Source of the DNA: Dehalobacter sp. DCM
Lineage (GTDB): Bacteria > Bacillota > Desulfitobacteriia > Desulfitobacteriales > Syntrophobotulaceae
Assembly: GCF_024972775.1 (NCBI RefSeq)
Contig: NZ_CP092282.1
Span: forward strand, 2,411,001 to 2,475,000
Direction of reading: 5' to 3'
DNA length: 64,000 bases
Shown here: positions 27,546 to 37,598 of the stretch, in pieces
Layout of the letters: each line of letters begins with the position of its first letter
How positions within the stretch are numbered: position 1 is the stretch's first letter
Position numbers and translations under genes: made by a program
The notes under the pieces: model-generated
What the model was told of the DNA's origin: nothing
What the model saw: the letters and a program-made list of their open reading frames with translations, nothing else
The model's database searches: none

Positions 27546-28671
27546 TGGGCTCGCTGATGAAAAAATGAATGAACTAAACGGGCAGACCACATATGAATCT
27601 GCTCACCATCCTAATCTGGACAGATTAGCCGCCGGCGCGGTTACCGGATACTTTGATTCCTGCCCTCAAGGCTATACACCCGAGAGTATGCCGTGTATTC
27701 TGAACTTATTGGGTATAGACCCGGTATACTATCCGCAAAGCCGCGCATCGCTTGAGCTTCTGGCAAACGGCTATAAACTTGAAGACGATGAAGTTGTCCT
27801 GCGTTGTAATCTTGCTGCTGTGGACAACAGCAATCACTTGATTTCCTTTAACGGCGGGAACCTCACTCACATCGAGATGAAAAAGGCTGTCGAAGCGATC
27901 AATGATACCCCCATGGACATCCGGTTGATCCATTTGTCTGATTACCGTAATCTCCTGATTATGAAGAAAAGGTATTTTCAAGCGTTACGATGTAAAAACT
28001 ACCCGCCTCATGAATATGTGGGGGATAACGTTGACGTCTTACTGGCGGATATCTGTGCCAAGGCACCAATCCTAAAAGAATTTGTATCAGCCGCCATGGA
28101 AAAACTAAAGAATTATCGGGAGGATAAGCTAACGTATATCTTATATCCATGGGGTATCTCGGAAAAAAGCAGTCTGCCAACCTTTCAGGAATTATATTCG
28201 TTGAACGCCGCTGCAGTATGCGGTACGGAGATCGCTCGGGGTATTGCTATAGCCCTGGGTATGACCCTTGCCAATCCTACCGGGATGACCGGGGACACGG
28301 ATACGGATCTCATCTTAAAGGCGAAAACAACGTGTGCCATGTTAGATAATCATGATTTCGTCTTTGTTCATATCAATGGTACCGATGAAGCAGCTCATCG
28401 CTATGACTTGAGGGAGAAAATCAGTTTCATCGAACGAATCGATCGCGAATTCTTCCGTATAATCTTAGACGAGCTTTCCCCTGATACGCGGATCTATGTC
28501 TGTGCCGATCACGGGACAAGTCCGTTAAGTGGTAAACATACAGTTTTGGATGTACCCTATATCATAAAAAAACCCTTCTGGAAAAACGAAATGAGTATAA
28601 CAACAGCGCCGGGAGCACTGACAGAGCTGAAAGCAGCTGACGTTCTAAATTATTTACTCACTGTCCAATGA
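27517..28671 (+). CDS. ApgM-like alkaline-phosphatase-superfamily protein within the cobalamin operon
   Basis: 384 residues. The metal-binding N-terminus MKAIMVIIDGLADEKMNELNGQTTYESAHHPNLDRLA and the C-terminal motif RIYVCADHGTSPLSGKHT are those of archaeal-type cofactor-independent phosphoglycerate mutases. Relatives have been proposed as alternative homoserine kinases. Because it directly follows and overlaps cobD, a role in supplying L-threonine phosphate, in place of PduX, is an attractive guess. It could also be a phosphatase for a nucleotide loop intermediate. Starts at 27517 or the next ATG (27520). Confidence 0.78.
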   Translation: MMKAIMVIIDGLADEKMNELNGQTTYESAHHPNLDRLAAGAVTGYFDSCPQGYTPESMPCILNLLGIDPVYYPQSRASLELLANGYKLEDDEVVLRCNLAAVDNSNHLISFNGGNLTHIEMKKAVEAINDTPMDIRLIHLSDYRNLLIMKKRYFQALRCKNYPPHEYVGDNVDVLLADICAKAPILKEFVSAAMEKLKNYREDKLTYILYPWGISEKSSLPTFQELYSLNAAAVCGTEIARGIAIALGMTLANPTGMTGDTDTDLILKAKTTCAMLDNHDFVFVHINGTDEAAHRYDLREKISFIERIDREFFRIILDELSPDTRIYVCADHGTSPLSGKHTVLDVPYIIKKPFWKNEMSITTAPGALTELKAADVLNYLLTVQ

Positions 28672-28703
28672 ATGCACAAATATAAAGATAGCAGGTGATA
28701 ACA

Positions 28704-30212
28704 ATGGCTAAATCGATTATGGTCCAAGGAACAATGTCTAATGCCGGCAAAAGCCTATTTACAGCCGGTCTATGCCGGATATTTATGCAGGATGGCTATC
28801 AAACCGTACCTTTCAAATCACAAAATATGGCTTTGAATTCCTACATCACAAAAGAAGGTCTGGAAATGGGCCGAGCTCAGGTCGTTCAGGCTGAAGCTGC
28901 CGGGAAGGAGCCCAGTGTGTTGATGAATCCCATCCTGTTAAAGCCGACAAACGACAAAGGCTCCCAAGTGATTGTCAACGGTGAAGTACTGGGCAATATG
29001 AATGCAGCCGACTACTTTAAATATAAATCGAAATTGAAACCGGACATTATGAAAGCGTTTAATAAACTGGACGAGGCCAATGATGTCATTGTGATTGAAG
29101 GTGCCGGCAGTCCGGCTGAAATTAACCTGCGTGACGATGATATCGTCAACATGGGTATGGCAAAGATGGCGAAAGCACCTGTATTGCTTGTCGCAGATAT
29201 TGACCGGGGAGGGGTGTTTGCCTCGATCTTTGGAACGGTCATGCTGCTCGAAGAAGACGAAAGAAAATTGATTAAAGGTATCATTATCAATAAGTTCCGC
29301 GGTGATGTCGAAGTCTTAAGGCCCGGACTGCGAATGATTGAAGATAAAGTCCATATCCCTGTTATTGGTGTCGTTCCGTATCTCACTGTCGATATTGAAG
29401 ATGAGGACAGTCTTTCCGAAAGACTGGATTCGGAACGCACCGTTGAGGCGGTGGATATTGCCGTGATTCGGCTGCCAAGGATGTCTAATTTTACGGATTT
29501 TAATGTCTTTGAATTGATCCCGGGCGTTTCCGTCCGTTATGTCAAATCAGAAGCCGAATTGAAGAACCCGGATATGATCATCTTGCCCGGGACGAAAAAT
29601 ACGATGGGGGATCTCAAATGGCTGCGTCAGAATGGTTTAGAAGGTAGAATTAAGAAAATGGCGGCTCAAGGCACGGTCCTTTTTGGGGTATGCGGCGGTT
29701 ACCAAATGCTGGGCATGACCTTGGACGATCCCTATGGTGTGGAAGAAGGCGGAAGCCTTACCGGAATGGGGCTTTTAAACATTAAGACAACGTTTTCAGA
29801 ACAGAAGACCCGCACCCAGGTCAGCGGTATTTTTGGTCCGGTGGAAGGTACGCTCAGCAGACTATCCCATATCGCCTTCAGCGGTTATGAGATCCATATG
29901 GGTGTGACAGAAACGATTGATGCCGAGCCTTTAACGGTCATCGATCATGTTTCCGGCCAAGCCTTGCTGAAAACTGACGGGACGAAGAATGGAAATATAA
30001 TGGGGAGTTATATTCACGGCATTTTTGATGAAGAAGGTGTTGCCTCAACCATCGTTGAGTGCTTGCTGAATAAGAAGGGACTGGAATCTTCCAGCCTGCA
30101 AAAATTGAGCTTCCGCCAATATAAAGAACAACAATATGATCTATTGGCCGAGGAAATTCGTAAGAATGTGGATATGGATATAATCTATAAAATTCTGAAG
30201 GCAGGTGTATAG
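28704..30212 (+). CDS. cbiP: Cobyric acid synthase CbiP
   Basis: 502 residues from the ATG at 28704, which has AGGTG before it; a GTG at 28695 is less likely. It amidates the b, d, e and g carboxylates of adenosylcobyrinic a,c-diamide. The ATP-binding part begins [24 protein letters not shown], and the amidotransferase domain has its Cys in [12 protein letters not shown] (near 330) and its His in [10 protein letters not shown]. Penultimate gene in the operon. Confidence 0.95.
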   Translation: MAKSIMVQGTMSNAGKSLFTAGLCRIFMQDGYQTVPFKSQNMALNSYITKEGLEMGRAQVVQAEAAGKEPSVLMNPILLKPTNDKGSQVIVNGEVLGNMNAADYFKYKSKLKPDIMKAFNKLDEANDVIVIEGAGSPAEINLRDDDIVNMGMAKMAKAPVLLVADIDRGGVFASIFGTVMLLEEDERKLIKGIIINKFRGDVEVLRPGLRMIEDKVHIPVIGVVPYLTVDIEDEDSLSERLDSERTVEAVDIAVIRLPRMSNFTDFNVFELIPGVSVRYVKSEAELKNPDMIILPGTKNTMGDLKWLRQNGLEGRIKKMAAQGTVLFGVCGGYQMLGMTLDDPYGVEEGGSLTGMGLLNIKTTFSEQKTRTQVSGIFGPVEGTLSRLSHIAFSGYEIHMGVTETIDAEPLTVIDHVSGQALLKTDGTKNGNIMGSYIHGIFDEEGVASTIVECLLNKKGLESSSLQKLSFRQYKEQQYDLLAEEIRKNVDMDIIYKILKAGV

Positions 30213-30215
30213 TAA

Positions 30216-30740
30216 ATGAAATTGGGACTGATTCATATTTACTGCGGCGACGGCAAAGGAAAAACCACCGCTTCTCTGGGGCTTGCTGCCCGTTGCGCGG
30301 GAAGAGGCAACCAGGTTCTGATTGTTCAGTTTTTAAAAAGTCAAAATACGGGAGAACTTCATTCCTTGGGAGAAATACCTGGGATTACTTTTCTGCGCGG
30401 CCAAGAAGCATTTGGTTTTTATGATGAGTCTGCTGAACAAAAAGAAAAACGGCGTGCGATCCATGATGAATTACTGGTTGAAGCCATTAACCGGTGCCGG
30501 GAGAGAAAGGTCGATTTGCTTATCCTCGATGAGATCATCGGATCCTATAATTATGACCTGATTGACCGCAATCTGCTTCTGGAATTTCTCCGCTCCAAAC
30601 CCGAAAACCTGGAAGTTGTATTAACCGGCAGAGGTCCGTCTGACGAACTGATTGAATTGGCGGATTATGTATCGGAAGTCAAAAAAATCAAACATCCTTA
30701 CGATAAGGGAATCAACGCCCGGATAGGGATTGAACGCTGA
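30216..30740 (+). CDS. cobA: Cob(I)yrinic acid a,c-diamide adenosyltransferase CobA
   Basis: 174 residues. The P-loop GDGKGKTTASLGLAARCAGRG near residue 11 and LLILDEIIGSYNYDLI with VVLTGRGPSDELIELADYVSEVKKIKHPYDKGINARIGIE are the CobA/BtuR signature. It transfers the adenosyl group of ATP to the cobalt of a cob(I) corrinoid. Three bases after cbiP; last gene of the operon. Confidence 0.95.
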   Translation: MKLGLIHIYCGDGKGKTTASLGLAARCAGRGNQVLIVQFLKSQNTGELHSLGEIPGITFLRGQEAFGFYDESAEQKEKRRAIHDELLVEAINRCRERKVDLLILDEIIGSYNYDLIDRNLLLEFLRSKPENLEVVLTGRGPSDELIELADYVSEVKKIKHPYDKGINARIGIER

Positions 30741-31490
30741 TTTTGTATCTTATATGCGGCGTTTGGCACAGGTATAAATTTCCATGTTTATTTTTATACG
30801 CACTACTTGACAGTGATTAACCAATCGATTAAAATAAAATCAGAAAATTAAATAAATTGGTTCTGAACATACAGAGATACCTTTTACTAATAGGGCAGGT
30901 TGTAATTCGAGGCATAGTCAGAGGGATGTATTGGGATGTGCCGAACGGATTCAAAGCCACCCTTTAAGGATGGCTTTCACTATTTTCGAGAGGCGTTAAA
31001 CCAGTCACAGATGGCTGCGAACAGAACAGAGAAGACTAGATAAAGTTTCCCGCAAATTCCTCCTATTCTCGTCAAAGATCCCAATCGTAACTGTGTTCCG
31101 TATGTGTCCAGTTTCAATCATGAGTTCCAGAAAAAATCTATCCAAAGTCCAATTCCAGTAAGAACAGTAAGAACAGTAAACGAAGTGCCCCATTTTAAAC
31201 CTTAATCTTTTCCAAGTTCCATGTTTCAGATTCCAAATTTCCAAATCTCCTAGTATTGCGTTCCAAGAGTTAGTTCAGGTTCAAGTTCCAGATTGAAGTT
31301 CCTTAGTTACCTTAAACCTTAGGTTTTCACCAAATTCACTTTACGTCCATTTTAACAATCGGTGATTCTTGAGAAAGGGTAGTAAAGATTTAAACAGTAA
31401 ACGCGTGAAGTACCCCAGTCGTTTAAAGTAGGTGACCCTCGTAAAAAATCTAACCAGTGTCCAGGAGGAATTTTGCGGGTTTGTTTTATA

Positions 31491-31520
31491 AAGCCTCTCG
31501 TTTTAAGGAACGAGAGGCTT
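31491..31520 (+). terminator. Terminator-like hairpin
   Basis: 12-bp perfect stem (AAGCCTCTCGTT / AACGAGAGGCTT) with a 6-base loop followed by TTTATT. About 750 bases beyond cobA, so it ends either a long leader or a lost gene. Confidence 0.6.
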
Positions 31521-31554
31521 TTTATTCGTTTTGCCTCTGGAAAGAGACGGTATC

Positions 31555-31582
31555 CCAAATTCGCCATCGATGGCGAATTTGG
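31555..31582. repeat. 28-bp perfect palindrome
   Basis: CCAAATTCGCCATC followed by its exact reverse complement, with no loop. Sits directly before the 34-bp inverted repeat. Confidence 0.7.
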
Positions 31583-31585
31583 CAT

Positions 31586-31655
31586 GGGAGACAGAGGGAC
31601 GTAGAACTTTGTCCCCTAAAATTAGGGGACAAAGTTCTACGTCCCTCTGTCTCCC
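31586..31655. repeat. 34-bp perfect inverted repeat with 2-base loop
   Basis: Arms 31586-31619 and 31622-31655 are exact reverse complements: left arm starts GGGAGACAGAGGGACGTAGA and ends TTTGTCCCCTAA. The block CCCTCTGTCT recurs just after it (about 31658). Looks like a member of a dispersed palindromic repeat family. Confidence 0.8.
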
Positions 31656-31790
31656 CGTCCCTCTGTCTACCATGCCCTCTGTTTTCCCGGTTTCCTTAAA
31701 TTGGAACGGTTCATTCCGTCTGAACTGAGAACAAATAAATGTCTTTCGCTATATAATATAGAATAGACCGACAAAGGGGGTGTCTTCTTT

Positions 31791-32771
31791 GTGTCCGTCA
31801 AAGTAACCTTTAGAAAAAACCTGCCGCCGACGTTTCACCGCTCACTCCCTGCTAAAGTGAATGATCCGGGGAAAATTGATTTTACACTTAAAAACGATCC
31901 AGCTAAAATACTTAAAAAATCCGGTCTGCCACCTCGTGATGAAGATAAGGACCAGGTTCAAGAAATTATCCGTGAACTGGATAATATGATTGGCCTGGAA
32001 TCCGTGAAAAAATTGATTCATGAATTATATGCTTTTGTTGAGATTCAGAAAAAACGCGAGAAAGAGAAACTAAACACAGAACCATTGGTCCTGCATACCA
32101 TTTTTAGCGGTAATCCGGGAACGGGGAAGACAACGGTAGCAAGACTGATCGGCAGATTGTATAAAGAGATGGGCGTTTTATCCCGGGGACATATCGTCGA
32201 GTGTGAGCGTGCTGATTTAGTTGGAGAATACATTGGCCACACCGCAAATAAAACGAGGGACATGGTTAAAAAGGCACTCGGCGGCGTGCTCTTTATTGAT
32301 GAAGCATACTCTCTGTCCAGGGGCGGAGAAAAGGATTTTGGCAAAGAATCTATCGATGCCCTGGTCAAGGCTATGGAGGATAATAAAGAAGATTTTATTC
32401 TGATTCTGGCAGGATACAAACTGGAAATGGAGATTTTTGTCCAGAGCAACCCTGGATTACGGTCTCGTTTTCCGATCCATATCGTTTTTCCGGACTATAC
32501 TCTTGAAGAGTTAACGGATATCGGCGAGCAGATGCTGGCGAGCAGACAGTACGAATTTTCACTGGAGGCAAAGCATGTCTTTAAAAGAACGATACTAAAT
32601 ATGTCGGCATTATACCCGTACGCCGGGAATGCCAGACTGGTTCGAAACATTGTAGAAAAAGCGATACGCAAACAAGCAGTCCGACTTTACCGGCAGAAAG
32701 ATCTCTCCCGCGAAGATTTGATACTGATTACAGAGGAAGATCTCAGGCAACAAGACTCTTCCGGTGCTTGA
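31791..32771 (+). CDS. AAA+ ATPase of the SpoVK/CbbX type
   Basis: 326 residues from a GTG start. One AAA+ domain: Walker A FSGNPGTGKTTVARLIG (near residue 107), Walker B GGVLFIDEAYSLSRGG, sensor region ILAGYKLEMEIFVQSNPGLRSRFPIHIVFPDY with the Arg finger pair, and a C-terminal lid. This subfamily includes SpoVK, needed for spore maturation in Bacillus, and CbbX, a rubisco activase. With no rubisco here, the sporulation-type role is more likely. Confidence 0.85.
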   Translation: MSVKVTFRKNLPPTFHRSLPAKVNDPGKIDFTLKNDPAKILKKSGLPPRDEDKDQVQEIIRELDNMIGLESVKKLIHELYAFVEIQKKREKEKLNTEPLVLHTIFSGNPGTGKTTVARLIGRLYKEMGVLSRGHIVECERADLVGEYIGHTANKTRDMVKKALGGVLFIDEAYSLSRGGEKDFGKESIDALVKAMEDNKEDFILILAGYKLEMEIFVQSNPGLRSRFPIHIVFPDYTLEELTDIGEQMLASRQYEFSLEAKHVFKRTILNMSALYPYAGNARLVRNIVEKAIRKQAVRLYRQKDLSREDLILITEEDLRQQDSSGA

Positions 32772-32992
32772 ACAACCTGACACGAACAGGGCTGCTCCTC
32801 TTCACAGGAGTCATGATCGATTTATCTTGTCTTTATTTAAAGAATTTACATGCATATAATTTATACATAATACTATTGTTATCTATCGGTTAGCACGGCA
32901 GTGCCTGCTCGAGAAAATATGAATAAACGAGGTGCTTATATAGATGTATGAGAAGATGAAAAGTATACTGTGCAAGATGAGGAGAAAAGAGA

Positions 32993-34435
32993 ATGGCAGA
33001 CAATCAAATTACAAATAGTGATGATATGATCCAACTATTGAAAACTGAACAAGACTGGGCTACGGCAGACGGGTGTTCCTGTCTGTCAGATTTTTTTACA
33101 GATCCGAATATCTGGATCGCCTATGATTTGTTTAAAGATCTGCCAGGAAAGGATACCCTTAAGGCTTCTCCCTTGGAGCAAGCAAAAGAATTCACCATAC
33201 CTGTCGATGCGCAACGTCAACCTGTATTCCCGGAGGAATTGCTCTTGACACTCGGTTTGGAAGGAGTCTCTTCGATTAAAGTTATCCAGCGTGATAATAA
33301 ACTGGAGATCCTTCCGAATATACATAGTCTTTCCAAACTTTATATAGAGCCAACGTCCAAATGCAATTTGGGTTGTCAGACCTGTATAAGAAACACCTGG
33401 AATGAACCTCTGGGTTCGATGAGTAACGAAGTCTTTGATGCGCTAATCGAGCAACTCAAGGATTTCAGGACATTGAGAACCGTTATGTTTGGTGGATTTG
33501 GCGAACCGACCTTTCATCCCAACATCCTTTCTATGATCAGTAAACTCAAAGCGCTGGGACTCAAAGTGGAAATGGTAAGTAATGGTACGTTATTAACGCC
33601 AGAGTTGTCTGAAGGCCTGATTAAGAGCGGATTGGATACGTTATGGGTTTCTTTTGACGGGACCAGTGCCGATCAATTTGAAAATATCCGAGAAGGAGCA
33701 AGCTTTGAAGCCGTTGTGCAAAACCTGATTCAGTTTAGAAAGCTTAATCTTGAAAGCGCTAGGAGTCAGTCTGTCACCGTCGGCATAGCTTTTGTTGTCA
33801 TGAAAAAGAACATTAATGAGCTGAAGGATCTTGGAAGTTTAGCCAGACGAATCGGGGCCCAAATGGTTAACGTCAGTAATGTCATACCTTATACCCCGTC
33901 TATGGTTGATCAGATGGTTTGCACTCTGGACGTGGAAACCATCCATGAAACAAATTATCTTGGTTCTTTGCCTATTAACATACCGATCATTGATCAGACA
34001 GAAGCAACAAAAGAACCCTTATACGGTCTGTTCAAAAACTGCAAAAATATCAGTATTATGAAAAACAGGGTAGGGGCAGATACTGGAAACTGCCGCTTCA
34101 TTCAAGAGCGTTGTACCTTTGTTCGCTGGGATGGAAAGGTCAGCCCGTGTATGGGACTGTTTCATTCCTATAAAACATATATTGGAATGGCTAAAACGGA
34201 AAGGGAAATCAGGCATTATGCCGTTGGTGATATTCAAAACGATCCATTGAAAACAATCTGGGAGTCAAAGGAATACCATGAATTCCGGGAAAAAGTAGAT
34301 ACCTTTGATTTTTCGCCGTGTCTGAAATGTTCGATTTGTGATTTAGCCGAGAAGAACGAAGAAGACTGTTTTGGCAACACATTCCCTACCTGCGGCGGCT
34401 GCTTATGGGGACAAGGCGTTATCCAGTGCCCGTAA
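32993..34435 (+). CDS. Radical SAM/SPASM protein, resembling tungsten-AOR maturases
   Basis: 480 residues. The first 110 residues include an AbrB-like stretch (IPVDAQRQPVFPEELLLTLGLEG). The radical SAM CX3CX2C motif is CNLGCQTC (near 121), followed by MFGGFGEPTFHP and VSNGTLLT. The C-terminus has many Cys residues (CRFIQERC, GKVSPCMG, CLKCSICD, CGGCLWG) able to bind two auxiliary Fe-S clusters, as in SPASM proteins. The layout matches maturases that accompany tungsten aldehyde:ferredoxin oxidoreductases; none is adjacent, but an AOR remnant lies at 58.2 kb. Confidence 0.78.
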   Translation: MADNQITNSDDMIQLLKTEQDWATADGCSCLSDFFTDPNIWIAYDLFKDLPGKDTLKASPLEQAKEFTIPVDAQRQPVFPEELLLTLGLEGVSSIKVIQRDNKLEILPNIHSLSKLYIEPTSKCNLGCQTCIRNTWNEPLGSMSNEVFDALIEQLKDFRTLRTVMFGGFGEPTFHPNILSMISKLKALGLKVEMVSNGTLLTPELSEGLIKSGLDTLWVSFDGTSADQFENIREGASFEAVVQNLIQFRKLNLESARSQSVTVGIAFVVMKKNINELKDLGSLARRIGAQMVNVSNVIPYTPSMVDQMVCTLDVETIHETNYLGSLPINIPIIDQTEATKEPLYGLFKNCKNISIMKNRVGADTGNCRFIQERCTFVRWDGKVSPCMGLFHSYKTYIGMAKTEREIRHYAVGDIQNDPLKTIWESKEYHEFREKVDTFDFSPCLKCSICDLAEKNEEDCFGNTFPTCGGCLWGQGVIQCP

Positions 34436-34525
34436 TATTGAAAAACAAAGACTAAACAGTTGAAAAGTCCGTTTAGAAGATGTAGTATTTTATAAGGCTT
34501 ATTATCACTTTGGAGGAACAAATCG

Positions 34526-35785
34526 TTGTCTCAATCACTTTTACCTTTAAAAATTAATGAAGCGTTGCTGTATGCTGAAGATGTTTTGGAACAGCAGTGT
34601 AAATTACTGAATCCAATCATTGAGAAGAATCACCAACGTGTTCTTACGGCGTTTCAGGATGCTAAAGTATCCGCTTACAATCTGAACGGAACCACCGGTT
34701 ATGGTCTCGGCGATTCAGGAAGAGATAAACTGGATGCTGTCACTGCCGCGATCATGGGTACGGAGAGCGCCATTATCCGGCATCAATTCGTGTCGGGCAC
34801 GCATGCGATCGCTTCCGCGCTTTATGGTGTCCTGCGTCCGGGTGATCACTTTATTTCAGTTACCGGCATGCCCTATGACACCTTGCAGCAAGTGATCGGT
34901 ATAAAAAATAGTGTCTCCGGCAGTCTGAAGGACTGGGGCGTTTCCTTTGACATACTTCCGCTTGGCCAGGATAATCAGATCCAGTGTGACAAGCTTACGG
35001 AGCTGGTAACGTCCAAAACAAAACTGTTTATCATTCAACGGTCAAAAGGCTATGAATGGCGCAATTCGGTATCTATTGCCCAAATCGCCGAATTTACCGC
35101 CTATGCCAAAAAGCACTTCCCGGAGGTCATCATATTTGTCGACAATTGCTACGGCGAGCTGGTCGAAGCTAAAGAACCGGGGCATGTCGGTGTGGATCTG
35201 ATGGCCGGATCCCTGATCAAAAACCTGGGGGGAACCCTTGCGCCTACCGGCGGTTATATAGCCGGCAGGGAAGACCTGATAACCAAAGCAGCCGGTCGTT
35301 TTACAGCACCTGGGATCAATGCCGATGTCGGCGCGACACTGGATAATCTCCGATTGATGTATCAGGGATTGTTTTTCAGCCCAATGACCGTAGGCGAGGC
35401 GTTAAAAGCAGCCATTTTTTCTTCAGCATTTTTAGCTAAACTGGGTTTTGATGTTCACCCAAGTCCTGTCGACCTGCGAACGGATATCATCCAGGCCGTG
35501 AAACTTAATACCAAAGAAAAGATGCTGGCTTTCTGCCAGGGTTTACAACAAGGATCTCCGATCGACTCCCATGTCCTGCCGTTGCCATCCGAAATGCCGG
35601 GATATACCGACGAAGTTATTATGGCCGGAGGAACCTTTATTCAAGGCGCCACGAGTGAGTTTTCCGCGGATGGACCGATTCGGGAACCTTATGCTGTCTA
35701 TATGCAAGGCGCTATCTCTCATATTTATGTAAAAAGTGCGATTGTATCCGCCGCTTTGATGCTGGAGAAAAATAATCTCTTGTGA
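34526..35785 (+). CDS. YnbB/aluminium-resistance family PLP enzyme (methionine gamma-lyase-like)
   Basis: 419 residues from a TTG start with GGAGG 8 bases before it. The PLP lysine is in DLMAGSLIKNLGGTLAPTGGYIAG (near residue 232), preceded by IIFVDNCYGELVE with the Asp that pairs with the PLP nitrogen. The family is a branch of Cys/Met metabolism enzymes called aluminium resistance proteins; the true reaction is uncertain. It follows the radical SAM gene after about 90 bases. Confidence 0.85.
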   Translation: MSQSLLPLKINEALLYAEDVLEQQCKLLNPIIEKNHQRVLTAFQDAKVSAYNLNGTTGYGLGDSGRDKLDAVTAAIMGTESAIIRHQFVSGTHAIASALYGVLRPGDHFISVTGMPYDTLQQVIGIKNSVSGSLKDWGVSFDILPLGQDNQIQCDKLTELVTSKTKLFIIQRSKGYEWRNSVSIAQIAEFTAYAKKHFPEVIIFVDNCYGELVEAKEPGHVGVDLMAGSLIKNLGGTLAPTGGYIAGREDLITKAAGRFTAPGINADVGATLDNLRLMYQGLFFSPMTVGEALKAAIFSSAFLAKLGFDVHPSPVDLRTDIIQAVKLNTKEKMLAFCQGLQQGSPIDSHVLPLPSEMPGYTDEVIMAGGTFIQGATSEFSADGPIREPYAVYMQGAISHIYVKSAIVSAALMLEKNNLL

Positions 35786-35849
35786 GAAACTTTGGAATGA
35801 TCCCTACATAAACTATGGGTGGTTACCCGATAGTCGCGGAGGCTAAGCA

Positions 35850-36413
35850 ATGAATAGTCCTCAAAAAATAGGCCTAAAAAAATTAGGCTTAAAATCTCGC
35901 TGGAAGATGCCTCCCACTCTGCGGTTACTGCGTGAAATCGTCGAGATATTCCTTATCGTCTTTGCGCTTTCCTGGGTGATCAAGACGTATCTCCTCGGGT
36001 TTGCCACAACCACCGATCAAAGCATGCTGCCGACACTGAATGACCAAAATCATTTAGTCGTGGAAAAATGGATCAACAAACATATTGCGTCGTTAGAAAC
36101 CGGTAATATCATTGTTTTCACGTATGGCAACGCCACTGCTGCCAAAAGAGTAATCGGCCTTCCAGGAGATAAAGTCGAAATCAAAAGCGGCTATACATTT
36201 ATTAACGGCCAACCGATTTATGAACCCTACGCCAATACACCGGCTACATATACTTTTTTGCCGGTCATTGTACCGCAAGGCGCTGTATTCGTCATCAATG
36301 ACGATCGAACTGATCCCCTGGATTCAAGACACTACGGCTTTATTTATGAGAAAGATATCGTAGGCCGAGCCTTTGTCTGTTTTTGGCCGCTGTCGTACAT
36401 GAAGACGCTCTAA
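35850..36413 (+). CDS. lepB: Type I signal peptidase
   Basis: 187 residues with one N-terminal membrane anchor (about 29-48). Catalytic Ser58 lies in TTTDQSMLPTL and Lys99 in NATAAKRVIGLPGD; the later VINDDRTDPLDSRHYGFI is the box E motif. It cleaves signal peptides on the outer face of the membrane. TCGCGGAGG precedes the ATG. Confidence 0.93.
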   Translation: MNSPQKIGLKKLGLKSRWKMPPTLRLLREIVEIFLIVFALSWVIKTYLLGFATTTDQSMLPTLNDQNHLVVEKWINKHIASLETGNIIVFTYGNATAAKRVIGLPGDKVEIKSGYTFINGQPIYEPYANTPATYTFLPVIVPQGAVFVINDDRTDPLDSRHYGFIYEKDIVGRAFVCFWPLSYMKTL

Positions 36414-36499
36414 AATAGTTTATTGTTTAATCATCATGTTTTTGATAAAGCGAATTCACGTTAAGGTTAATTTCTATAAAGATAGGAGTACGATGAAAA

Positions 36500-37594
36500 A
36501 TGAGCGAGAAAACCAACGTCCTGATTTTGTTTGGAGGGCAGTCAGGTGAACACGACGTATCCGTTATATCCGCCGCTTCAGTGTGTAAGGCGCTAAATCC
36601 AGAAAAATACGCTGTGCAAACGATGGGGATAACAAAAGAAGGAAAATGGTATTGGGGAGCAGATCCGGAGGAGTGGATGGATGCGAAAGCCGATATTACC
36701 GCTAACGCTGTACAAGTAGCGGTGACCCTTGATCCCCAAAAACCTGGTTTTCAAGCGGTGGATGGGCGTGAATTGCCCAATCAAGGCACCTGCGATATCC
36801 TATTTCCGGTTATGCACGGTCCCAAAGGGGAAGATGGAACGATCCAAGGTTTGTTTGAAATGGCCGGGTTTCCGTATGTCGGATCCGGCGTGCTTGGATC
36901 ATCCTTAGGCATGGATAAGGACCGCATGAAAGCCGTCTTTAAAGAAGCCGGTCTGCCTATCGTTCCGCATATCACTTTGCTGCGCAGTAAAATAAATGCC
37001 GCTTCCGAGGAAGCAGCAGATCATATCGTGCAAGAAATTGGTTTTCCGTGTTTTGTCAAACCGGCGAATCTCGGCTCCAGTGTCGGAATTTCCAAAGCCG
37101 ACAATCGCGAACAGCTCGTGGAAGCTCTGCTTTATGCGGCTAAATATGACCGTAAGGTTGTGGTTGAAATGGGAGTCAAGGCCAGAGAAATCGAGTTAAG
37201 TGTCTTGGGCAATGAAAATGCGAAAGCTTCCATACCGGGCGAAATTCGACCGGCGAAGGATTTCTACGATTATGAAGCCAAATACTTGGATAACAGCTCT
37301 GAGTTGATTATTCCCGCAAAATTAGACGCTGCCATGATCAAACTACTCCAAACATATGCCGTCATGGCCTTTGACGCTGTGGGAGCCTCCGGACTGAGCC
37401 GAGTTGACTTCTTTGTTACGGAAGATAATCAGATCTATATCAATGAAATTAATACATTGCCAGGTTTTACTCAAATATCAATGTATCCAAAACTATGGGA
37501 AGCGACTGGGATCCGTTATCCGGAACTGTTGGATGAACTTATCCGGCTTGGCTTTGAAAAGTTCCGGGACGATGCCGACAGACGTTTAAGCTGA
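36500..37594 (+). CDS. ddl: D-alanine-D-alanine ligase
   Basis: 364 residues, ATP-grasp fold. MSEKTNVLILFGGQSGEHDVSVISA is the N-terminal signature, GPKGEDGTIQGLFEMAGFPYVGSGVLGSSLGMDK the first family block, FVKPANLGSSVGISK the ATP-binding loop and INEINTLPGFTQISMYPKLWEATG the metal-binding end. It makes the D-Ala-D-Ala of peptidoglycan. With murB in the same window it adds to cell-wall synthesis, but the two are far apart. Confidence 0.95.
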   Translation: MSEKTNVLILFGGQSGEHDVSVISAASVCKALNPEKYAVQTMGITKEGKWYWGADPEEWMDAKADITANAVQVAVTLDPQKPGFQAVDGRELPNQGTCDILFPVMHGPKGEDGTIQGLFEMAGFPYVGSGVLGSSLGMDKDRMKAVFKEAGLPIVPHITLLRSKINAASEEAADHIVQEIGFPCFVKPANLGSSVGISKADNREQLVEALLYAAKYDRKVVVEMGVKAREIELSVLGNENAKASIPGEIRPAKDFYDYEAKYLDNSSELIIPAKLDAAMIKLLQTYAVMAFDAVGASGLSRVDFFVTEDNQIYINEINTLPGFTQISMYPKLWEATGIRYPELLDELIRLGFEKFRDDADRRLS

Positions 37595-37598
37595 GCGA

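Larger units (their letters stand above)
30741..31790. other. Intergenic region (1,050 bp) rich in palindromes
   Basis: No gene with a ribosome site found. Holds a hairpin at 30953-30977 (AAAGCCACCCTT / AAGGATGGCTTT, one mismatch), a terminator at 31491-31520, a 28-bp perfect palindrome at 31555-31582 and a 34-bp perfect inverted repeat at 31586-31655. Between 31080 and 31330 the sequence is repetitive around the word TTCCA(A/G). Confidence 0.6.

Noticed and set aside
30741-31790. Open frames in the cobA-SpoVK gap
   Set aside because: All are short, without ribosome sites, and overlap palindromes and repetitive TTCCA-rich sequence.
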